From: DG-33 sp964345105
GTDB lineage: Archaea; Hadarchaeota; Hadarchaeia; Hadarchaeales; Hadarchaeaceae
Length of the DNA: 21,142 bases
Assembly (NCBI GenBank): GCA_964345105.1
Contig: CAYFPZ010000016.1
Coordinates: 1 to 21,142, forward strand
Direction: 5' to 3'
Shown here: piece after piece, positions 14,696 through 20,177 of the stretch
Layout: the number at the start of each line of letters is the position of its first letter
Numbering within the stretch: the stretch's first letter is position 1
Position numbers and translations under genes: made by a program
Notes under the pieces: model-generated
What the model was told of the DNA's origin: nothing
Database searches by the model: none
What the model saw: only the letters and a program-made list of their open reading frames with translations

Positions 14696-15631
14696 TTGCC
14701 GAATTATGATGAAGCTTCAGTTTTAGAAGTGCTAGATAAAATAAGCCACAGTGTAGTCAACGTAAGCACGATTAAGCTCCTCCATCACATGTTCTACAGA
14801 GTAGTCCCGCTTAAGGGAATGGGTTCTGGAACCATCATTAATTCAAAAGGCCACATTTTGACAAACAACCATGTGATTACGGGTGCGGAGAAAATCGGCG
14901 TGACGATGGTCGATGGACATGCACTATCAGGGGAAGTGATGGGGACATGTTCAATCCACGATGTGGCTATCATCAAAGTAAAGGAGGGAAAACTTACCGC
15001 CGCAGAACTAGGCGACTCTGATAAATTAAAAGTGGGTCAAAGGGTCTTTGCGATTGGCAATCCTTTCGGACTCACTGGTGGTCCAACAGTTACCTCCGGG
15101 GTGATAAGTGCTCTAAACAGATCTATAGAATCTCAACGAGGCGTGATAGAAAATCTCGTTCAAACCGACGCAGCCATAAACCCGGGAAATAGTGGCGGGC
15201 CGCTGGTTGATATCGAGGGGAAAGTCGTTGCCATCAATACAGCGATTATCCCTTTCGCTCAGGGCATAGGCTTCGCCATTCCAATAAACTTGGCTAAAAA
15301 ATGCGCCGACGATATAATTGCTCACAAAGGCATGATTAGACCCTGGCTTGGTGTAAGTGGATTAACTGTCACCAGAGAAATCGCGTCCTACTATGGTTTA
15401 CCCGTTGCTAGAGGAGTTCTTGTTGCAAGAGTGATGCCGGACAGTCCCGCTGACAATTCTGGAATAATTCCCGGCGATATTGTTCTTGAATTCTCGGGCA
15501 AAGCCACAAATAATACGGAAAAACTTGTGGAGGAAATTCAAAAAAGAAAGGTTGGAGAAAAAGTAGAAATACGAATTCTTCGAGACTCAAATGTGTGGAG
15601 TGTCGAAGCGGTGCTTGAGAAAACTCCGTGA
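14696..15631 (+). CDS. HtrA/DegP-like serine protease with PDZ domain
   Basis: A trypsin-fold protease that degrades misfolded proteins. Using TTG 14696 the protein has 311 residues. The catalytic triad is H59 (LTNNHVITGA), D89 (SIHDVAIIKV) and S166 (INPGNSGGPLVD), followed by one PDZ domain from about residue 215 (RPWLGVSGL to RILRDSNVW). There is no signal peptide or membrane anchor, so it is probably cytoplasmic, unlike most bacterial homologues. The frame is open back into korB, but GGTGG lies eight bases before this TTG; TTG 14681 and GTG 14684 are alternatives. AT-rich sequence at the korB stop could serve as its TATA box. Confidence 0.92.
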   Translation: MPNYDEASVLEVLDKISHSVVNVSTIKLLHHMFYRVVPLKGMGSGTIINSKGHILTNNHVITGAEKIGVTMVDGHALSGEVMGTCSIHDVAIIKVKEGKLTAAELGDSDKLKVGQRVFAIGNPFGLTGGPTVTSGVISALNRSIESQRGVIENLVQTDAAINPGNSGGPLVDIEGKVVAINTAIIPFAQGIGFAIPINLAKKCADDIIAHKGMIRPWLGVSGLTVTREIASYYGLPVARGVLVARVMPDSPADNSGIIPGDIVLEFSGKATNNTEKLVEEIQKRKVGEKVEIRILRDSNVWSVEAVLEKTP

Positions 15632-15650
15632 AAGCAAATAAAGTAAATAG

Positions 15651-15662
15651 GGTTTTCTTTTA
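15651..15662 (+). terminator. T-rich terminator candidate after the protease gene
   Basis: GGGTTTTCTTTTATT about 20 bases after the protease stop is a T-rich tract suited to archaeal termination. It lies between converging genes. Confidence 0.35.
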
Positions 15663-15686
15663 TTACAACAAGGCAACTAAATTCAA

Positions 15687-16307
15687 CTATTGAATTTTTC
15701 TGGCGATCGTTGCCAGGTGTTTACCCAACTCTTTTGCTATTTGAAATTCATTCTTTGACGGCATGCGCTCACCCATCGGGCCAGCGATGGTTGAGGCCCC
15801 GTATGGCGAGCCCCCTGTTATTTCTTCCATCGTCATTTGTTCCTTGAAAGAGTATGGAAAACCTACCAAAATACAGCCGTGATGCAGGAGCGTTATCATG
15901 GTGGAGATGATGGTGGTCTCTTGTCCTCCATGTTGGGTGCCAGTGGAGGTGAATACCGCTGCTGGTTTTCCGATGAGCGTGCCTGTCACCCAGTCACCAC
16001 CGGTCTGATCCCAGAAATTTCTCATCTGGGCCGTCATGTCGCCGAAACGGGTAGGTGTACCAACAATTAAGCCATTAATGTCTTTCAGGTCTGTTCTAGG
16101 GTCAGCAACTGGGATTTCTTTCATCGTTTTTTTTGCTTTTCTTATCTCATCATTCCAGGACTCTTCTGGGATAAGTTCTGCCACTTGTTTGACGATCGGT
16201 TCACCGCCTGCCTCTCGAACACCTTCGGCGATCTTCTTGGCCATGGCAAAAATGTGGCCGTACATCGAATAAAAAAGAACTAAAATTTTTGGCTTAGCTT
16301 GGCTCAT
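15687..16307 (-). CDS. wrbA: WrbA-type NAD(P)H:quinone oxidoreductase (flavodoxin fold)
   Basis: A 206-residue FMN protein that reduces quinones by two electrons, avoiding semiquinone radicals. The flavodoxin phosphate loop is YSMYGHI near the N-terminus; FMN-ring contacts are GTPTRFGDMTAQMRNFWDQT and STGTQHGGQETT; GGSPYGASTIAG near residue 170 is the WrbA-specific block. Length and order match the family. It is transcribed away from the ferredoxin gene. An inverted repeat lies at its promoter, which could couple it to a redox or stress regulator. The ATG start is followed by SQAKPKILVLF, a normal first strand. Confidence 0.94.
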   Translation of the reverse strand: MSQAKPKILVLFYSMYGHIFAMAKKIAEGVREAGGEPIVKQVAELIPEESWNDEIRKAKKTMKEIPVADPRTDLKDINGLIVGTPTRFGDMTAQMRNFWDQTGGDWVTGTLIGKPAAVFTSTGTQHGGQETTIISTMITLLHHGCILVGFPYSFKEQMTMEEITGGSPYGASTIAGPMGERMPSKNEFQIAKELGKHLATIARKIQ

Positions 16308-16346
16308 GATCTTCGTCTAATATTTTTATCGCAGGTGTTAAAAAAA

Positions 16347-16368
16347 TTTACGTATTCTGTCACGTAAA
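16347..16368. promoter_or_regulatory. inverted repeat, candidate operator between wrbA and ferredoxin
   Basis: TTTACGT and ACGTAAA form a perfect 7-base inverted repeat separated by ATTCTGTC, with a further imperfect extension in AAATTT. It sits about 40-60 bases ahead of the wrbA start, overlapping or abutting its likely TATA region (AAATTTTTTTAAC), as expected for a dimeric regulator site. The regulator is unknown. Confidence 0.45.
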
Positions 16369-16412
16369 ATTTAAGGAACCTTTAAAATGTGGAGAAACCC
16401 AGCAAACCACAA

Positions 16413-16423
16413 TTTTTAAAAAT
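16413..16423 (+). promoter_or_regulatory. TATA box for a leaderless ferredoxin transcript
   Basis: ATTTTTAAAAATT is centred about 28 bases before the ATG at 16447. Standard spacing would start the transcript within a few bases of the start codon, and no Shine-Dalgarno sequence is present, so the message is probably leaderless. Confidence 0.5.
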
Positions 16424-16446
16424 TGATAAGATAAGATAGTTATGAT

Positions 16447-16758
16447 ATGGCAATAGATCCGGACTTCAAAAGTAAGCTGAAAAAAATTGATACCCACTCG
16501 GGGCATGATGTCTGGGGCCCTATTGATCCACCGAAGAAGCTCGGGGTTCATGGGAGCGTCGTGTCAGTAGACTGGGATTCCTGCAACGGGGATCGCATCT
16601 GCGTAGGGGTTTGTCCAGTCAACGTGTTCGAGATGGTGAATACTCCGGGCCACCCAACCTCAGAAGAGAAGTCGGACCCGGCTCGAGAGTCGGACTGCAT
16701 CAAGTGCCTCGCTTGCGAGACAAACTGTCCGACCAAGGCCATCAAGATAGAGGAATAG
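16447..16758 (+). CDS. zinc-containing seven-iron ferredoxin
   Basis: A 103-residue electron carrier. The N-terminal extension contains HSGH (H17, H20), H35 in GVHGSVV, and D77 between the cluster motifs; these match the zinc ligands known from Sulfolobus-type ferredoxin. The first cluster motif is C46-x2-D49-x2-C52-x3-C56-P, where Asp replaces a Cys, so it should hold a [3Fe-4S] cluster. The second is C84-x2-C87-x2-C90-x3-C94-P for a [4Fe-4S] cluster. In such organisms this ferredoxin is the electron acceptor of 2-oxoacid oxidoreductases, which fits korAB nearby. It diverges from wrbA and probably has a leaderless mRNA. Confidence 0.94.
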   Translation: MAIDPDFKSKLKKIDTHSGHDVWGPIDPPKKLGVHGSVVSVDWDSCNGDRICVGVCPVNVFEMVNTPGHPTSEEKSDPARESDCIKCLACETNCPTKAIKIEE

Positions 16759-16797
16759 CGATTTATCGGTTATGGCCCGCCTGCTTCTTTGGGATAG

Positions 16798-17448
16798 CTA
16801 GCGAAGTTCTTTTATGGATGCTATTATCTCTTTAGCCCTCTCTCTGGCGCGGACAAAGAGTTTGTCCTCGTTCTTTTCCTTTCTCAAAAACTCATTCAAT
16901 ACTCTGGAAATTTCAAGCAAATTTTTTTGCCTGTACTTTTCGTTCACGGGCTTACTGCCCTGAAGTTTTACATCTCCCTCCAAAAAACCCTCAGCAAAGT
17001 ACCAGTCCTTGAACCATGTGCAACCTGATTTCCACAAGAGATATCCAATAGGGGTGGCTGGTGCCGGAACCCCTCTCTCTAAACCTTTCCTAGTTTCTTT
17101 GTCGTTCGAGTAAAATACCATAATGTGTGAGCCGGGGGGAAGAAGGTCCGAGAGATGTTTAAACAACTTCTCGTCCAAATTATTCTCAGATAGGTTCACC
17201 ATTTTTGAAGATTTGAACCTTGAAATGTTGTCGTAATATATTTCCAGCCAAGGTTTGTAAAACTTGCCCCTTCCAGAAAAATATTTACCCTTTACCACAG
17301 GGTTTTCAGAAACCGTGCCATCGGCGGCTTTCAGGTACAATTCAAAGTTTGTTTCCTCTATAAATCGCCCGGGAAAAATATTGTCAACGTGGAGAGTATA
17401 ACCGTCCAATCCTTTTCCGTTCAGTACAGAAGGGTACATGTCCGACAT
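16798..17448 (-). CDS. DUF1122-type conserved archaeal protein
   Basis: A 216-residue soluble protein with no assigned function. The central block GSHIMVFYSNDKETRKGLER, followed by GVPAPATPIGYLLWKSGCTW and FKDWYFAEGFLEGDVKLQG, looks like the DUF1122 family from memory; this should be treated as probable rather than certain. There is no signal peptide or transmembrane helix. The C-terminus is a charged helical region. It begins 19 bases after the small cysteine-rich gene that follows iscU, on the same strand, so it is probably the last gene of the iron-sulfur operon. No catalytic motif is obvious; a GNAT-like fold is possible but not demonstrable here. Confidence 0.7.
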   Translation of the reverse strand: MSDMYPSVLNGKGLDGYTLHVDNIFPGRFIEETNFELYLKAADGTVSENPVVKGKYFSGRGKFYKPWLEIYYDNISRFKSSKMVNLSENNLDEKLFKHLSDLLPPGSHIMVFYSNDKETRKGLERGVPAPATPIGYLLWKSGCTWFKDWYFAEGFLEGDVKLQGSKPVNEKYRQKNLLEISRVLNEFLRKEKNEDKLFVRARERAKEIIASIKELR

Positions 17449-17467
17449 TTGTAGAATGTTTTAAAGG

Positions 17468-17617
17468 TCATTTTTTTCTTCTTTCAAAAACTCCAGCGCA
17501 ATGTATGCAACAAAAGGTGTATTCCTTTCCATCGATAACCTTTTTGTAAGTTGCAAATACGCACTTGTCCGCGGGGATTTCAGCATTACACATTTCACAT
17601 TTCACGAAAGTTTTCAT
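17468..17617 (-). CDS. 49-residue cysteine-rich mini-protein (TRASH/YHS-like)
   Basis: A small gene hidden between iscU and the DUF1122-type gene. The protein has C7-x2-C10, C19, then C36, C37, H39 and C40 in FCCIHCAGVFE, preceded by a beta hairpin (KKVIDGKEYTF). This spacing resembles the metal-binding TRASH and YHS treble-clef domains, though the gap between the Cys pairs is somewhat long. The start is secure: ATG overlaps the iscU stop (ATGA) and AAAGGAGG lies seven bases upstream. Coupled translation with iscU suggests it binds iron or another metal for cluster assembly, or acts as a sensor. Function is inferred from position only. Confidence 0.8.
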   Translation of the reverse strand: MKTFVKCEMCNAEIPADKCVFATYKKVIDGKEYTFCCIHCAGVFERRKK

Positions 17618-18000
17618 TTATCTGCCTCCTTTTTCTTTAGGTAATCATTTATGGCCGCATGCAAGGCGTCTGCGGCTAGATTAGAACAGTGCATCTTGAT
17701 TGGAGGGAGGCCGCCTAAGCTGTCCGCCACATCGCTCCGGGTGATCTTTAAAGCTTCTTCGATAGTCTTCCCCTTTGCGAGCTCTGTTATCATGCTGCTT
17801 GTGGCTACGGCTGCTCCGCAACCAAATGTCTTGAACTTAACATCTTCCAACGTGGCGTCTTCAACTTTAATGTACATGGTCATTAAATCGCCACAAACGG
17901 GATTGCCCACGGTCCCAACTCCGTCTGCGTCTGGAATTTCGCCTATGTTTCTCGGGTTCCTAAAATGGTCCATAACCTTTTCGCTGTACATCCATGTCAC
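17614..18000 (-). CDS. iscU: iron-sulfur cluster scaffold IscU
   Basis: The scaffold on which [2Fe-2S] clusters are assembled and passed to target proteins. In 128 residues the three cluster cysteines are C36 (GNPVCGD), C61 (FGCGAA) and C105 (MHCSNLAA), with D38 that regulates cluster lability. The N-terminus YSEKVMDHFRNPRNIGEI is typical of the family. Its ATG overlaps the iscS stop, and its stop overlaps the next mini-gene; all three are therefore likely made in fixed proportion. There is no HscB-binding LPPVK motif in standard form; the equivalent region is LPPIK at 98-102, close to it. Confidence 0.96.
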   Translation of the reverse strand: MTWMYSEKVMDHFRNPRNIGEIPDADGVGTVGNPVCGDLMTMYIKVEDATLEDVKFKTFGCGAAVATSSMITELAKGKTIEEALKITRSDVADSLGGLPPIKMHCSNLAADALHAAINDYLKKKEADK

Positions 18001-19172
18001 TTCAACATTTCTTTTGGTGTCAAGGGAGACATTGCCCTCAACCTCTTCACCACGCCCGGCAACACCTCCAGCACATAATCTACATCTTCATCTGAATTCT
18101 GCTTGCCCATGGTGAAGACTAGGGACCCATGTGCCTCTTCGTGGGCCAAGCCTATCGCGAGCAACACGTGGGAGGGTTCCAAGGTTTTTGAAGTGCACGC
18201 CGAACCCGAAGACACCTGAACGCCAAGCATATCTAAATCCAAGATGAGGGACTCCCCTTCTATATAACTAAATCTGAGGTTGGCGTTGTTAGGAAGTCTC
18301 TTAGTCGGGTGGCCATTCAGGTAGGAACGCTCGATTGTATCCCGAACGCCATTTATGAGCTTGTCCCGGAGCTTGCTCAATCTTCCGCCTTCGTCCGCCA
18401 TCTCTTCTCGGGCGATCTCAGCCGCCTTACTCATGCCAACTATGCCGGGTATGTTTTCTGTGCCCGAACGCAGCCCCCTTTCTTGGCCGCCTCCCTGTAT
18501 AATTGGTTGAATTTTGACCCCACTTTTGATGTAGAGAACTCCCATGCCCTTCGGCCCGTACATGTCGTTGGAAGAAATTGACATTAGGTCTATGTTTTCC
18601 TCTTTAACGTTGATAGGCACCTTCCCCGCTGCGGCTACAGCGTCCACGTGAAAATAAATTTTGTTATCGCGGACTATTTTCCCTATCTCCCTTATCGGTT
18701 GAATTGTTCCGATCTCATTATTTGCGTACATGACAGATATGAGGACGGTTTTGTCGGTTATTTCATCTTTGAGTTTTTCGGGATTGATCATGCCTTCTTT
18801 ATCCACTGGCATGTAAGTGATTTCGAAACCCTGCGTTTGAAGATATTTGCAGATGTTTAGCACCGACATGTGCTCGATGGTAGTTGTGATTATGTGGTTT
18901 CCCTTCTCCTTATTTCGGTAAGCAATTCCCTTTATCGCTAGATTGTTAGAGTCTGTGCCCCCCGAAGTAAAAATGACTTCTTCAGGTTTTTCTGCTCCTA
19001 TTAATCGGGCAACTTTTTCTCTCGACTCCATCAAGACATTTCTGGCGTTTGCCCCAAAAGAATGGGAAGATGAAGGATTTCCATAGTCTCCCGTAAAATA
19101 TGGTTTCATTGATTCAAAGACTCTGGGATCTACGGGCATCCCGGCCGCGTGATCCATATACACTTTTCTCAT
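17997..19172 (-). CDS. iscS: IscS-like protein lacking the PLP lysine
   Basis: A 391-residue member of the cysteine desulfurase family, partner of IscU. Most of the fold and the mobile-loop cysteine (C326 in SSGSACTSKTL) are intact, as are H101, N152 and D177. At the PLP Schiff-base position the usual HK is replaced by N202-D203 (SISSNDMYGPKG), and the Gln that normally follows the PLP Asp is A180. Without the lysine it should not release sulfur from cysteine. Archaeoglobus fulgidus IscS is known to have Asp at the same place and to be inactive, yet still bind IscU and offer a Cys ligand to the cluster. The gene is seven bases after tusA and overlaps iscU. Confidence 0.93.
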   Translation of the reverse strand: MRKVYMDHAAGMPVDPRVFESMKPYFTGDYGNPSSSHSFGANARNVLMESREKVARLIGAEKPEEVIFTSGGTDSNNLAIKGIAYRNKEKGNHIITTTIEHMSVLNICKYLQTQGFEITYMPVDKEGMINPEKLKDEITDKTVLISVMYANNEIGTIQPIREIGKIVRDNKIYFHVDAVAAAGKVPINVKEENIDLMSISSNDMYGPKGMGVLYIKSGVKIQPIIQGGGQERGLRSGTENIPGIVGMSKAAEIAREEMADEGGRLSKLRDKLINGVRDTIERSYLNGHPTKRLPNNANLRFSYIEGESLILDLDMLGVQVSSGSACTSKTLEPSHVLLAIGLAHEEAHGSLVFTMGKQNSDEDVDYVLEVLPGVVKRLRAMSPLTPKEMLK

Positions 19173-19179
19173 TTCTAAC

Positions 19180-19425
19180 TCACTTCTCCACTTTCTTAAT
19201 CAAAAAATGAAATCGGTCCTTCTCCTTCCGTAATTCAAGGAGTTGATGCCCGAGTCTCTTAACTAAACGTTTTATGTCTTCCTCGGCAGCTGGGTCATCA
19301 GCAATCACCTCTAAAACTTGGTCAGCGGCCAGCTTGTCAATTTCCTGTCTTGTCCTAAAAACTGGCTCAGGACAGTAGAGGCCTAAACAATCCAGCTCTC
19401 GATCAGGCTTTTTCTGCGGAGGCAA
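19180..19425 (-). CDS. tusA: TusA-family sulfur carrier
   Basis: An 81-residue sulfur-transfer protein. The defining motif LDCLGLYCPEPVFRTRQEI has persulfide-carrying C18 in CPxP and a second C13. The rest (ADQVLEVIADDPAAEEDIKR) follows the TusA fold. TusA proteins accept sulfane sulfur from desulfurases, rhodaneses or DsrE-type proteins and pass it on. It lies directly in front of iscS, with a DsrE-like gene upstream, so here it may supply sulfur to the cluster machinery. The start is TTG 19425; no other start is well placed. AT-rich sequence precedes it. Confidence 0.92.
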   Translation of the reverse strand: MPPQKKPDRELDCLGLYCPEPVFRTRQEIDKLAADQVLEVIADDPAAEEDIKRLVKRLGHQLLELRKEKDRFHFLIKKVEK

Positions 19426-19507
19426 AATAAAACCTACATATTTATTTCTACGTTAACGCTTATCTCATTTTTCTTTTGGTGAATTGCTGCAGAAAGTCTT
19501 CCCAAGG

Positions 19508-19927
19508 CTAAACCAATATGGTTATGTTCGCATCCGAGGCAACGTCGAGGAAAGCTGCCGCGCCAGCAATCTCATCCACCTCAGGGATGAGGTCTTCCTT
19601 CTTTATGCCGAACATCTCCATAGTTGGACTGCAGGCGTAGATTTTCAACAACCCTGATGCTTTCATTCTTTTGAGCAATTCGTAGGGTGTAGGGTACTTC
19701 ATTTCTCCCAGCCTCTTTTTCAGTTGTTCTTCCATATGTTTGTAAGTGGCCGGTAGTCCAGCTTTTTCCAAGGCTCCCTTTAAGAGCATGTTGAGGCCCC
19801 AGAATGTGAAGTAGAGGTGAGTCTCCATGTCCATGGCTGTTGCGGTGGAACCAAGTATGAAGGCACAATAGAGTCGGTCTAAGGTGCCGCTGTGAACTAT
19901 TATCGCCAACTTTCTTTTTTCAGACAT
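19508..19927 (-). CDS. DsrE-family sulfur-relay protein
   Basis: A 139-residue DsrE/F-fold protein. The first strand and loop are KLAIIVHSGTLDRLY, followed by C21. The family-typical C-terminal segment has C99 in IYACSPTMEMFGI, comparable to the reactive Cys of DsrE-like sulfur carriers, which form persulfides and exchange sulfur with TusA. The adjacent tusA gene, 82 bases downstream, makes that partnership likely. A seven-base gap separates it from the seven-cysteine mini-protein gene ahead. Some members of this broad family are uncharacterised peroxiredoxin-like proteins, so sulfur carriage is an inference from motif plus neighbourhood. Confidence 0.87.
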   Translation of the reverse strand: MSEKRKLAIIVHSGTLDRLYCAFILGSTATAMDMETHLYFTFWGLNMLLKGALEKAGLPATYKHMEEQLKKRLGEMKYPTPYELLKRMKASGLLKIYACSPTMEMFGIKKEDLIPEVDEIAGAAAFLDVASDANITILV

Positions 19928-19934
19928 AATTTTT

Positions 19935-20066
19935 TCATTCCTTTTCTATTTTCTTCAACGGTGAATCACAGCAAATCAAGTCGCAGACACTACAGGTGCA
20001 GTCGCTATCGATAGTCACCACGAGTCCGCATTTTTCGCATTTGTACTTCTCGCCTTTCTTCGCCAT
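19935..20066 (-). CDS. 43-residue desulforedoxin-like mini-protein with seven cysteines
   Basis: A short gene at the head of the sulfur/iron operon. The protein begins MAKKGEKYKCEKCGLVV and ends ICCDSPLKKIEKE. C10-x2-C13 and the C32-C33 pair match the rubredoxin-like iron site of desulforedoxin, which is about 36 residues long. Unlike it, the connecting loop carries C23, C25 and C28 (CTCSVC), so a second metal or persulfide site is possible. ATG 20066 is preceded by GGGGAT. The DsrE-like gene starts seven bases after its stop. It may act as an electron or metal partner for sulfur transfer; that is inference from position. Confidence 0.78.
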   Translation of the reverse strand: MAKKGEKYKCEKCGLVVTIDSDCTCSVCDLICCDSPLKKIEKE

Positions 20067-20138
20067 TTTTATCCCCTATTTATAAGTTTGTTCATTTTCA
20101 TACTTAATTTTTTTGAGAGTTCCGATTTTTGTAAACAT

Positions 20139-20148
20139 TAATATAAGA
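20139..20148 (+). promoter_or_regulatory. TATA box for the RCC1-repeat protein gene
   Basis: TAATATAAGA lies about 35 bases before the GTG at 20178 and would start transcription just upstream of the GGGAG that serves that start. Confidence 0.45.
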
Positions 20149-20177
20149 TTTCGCGACTTGTGGAAATGGGAGAGTGA

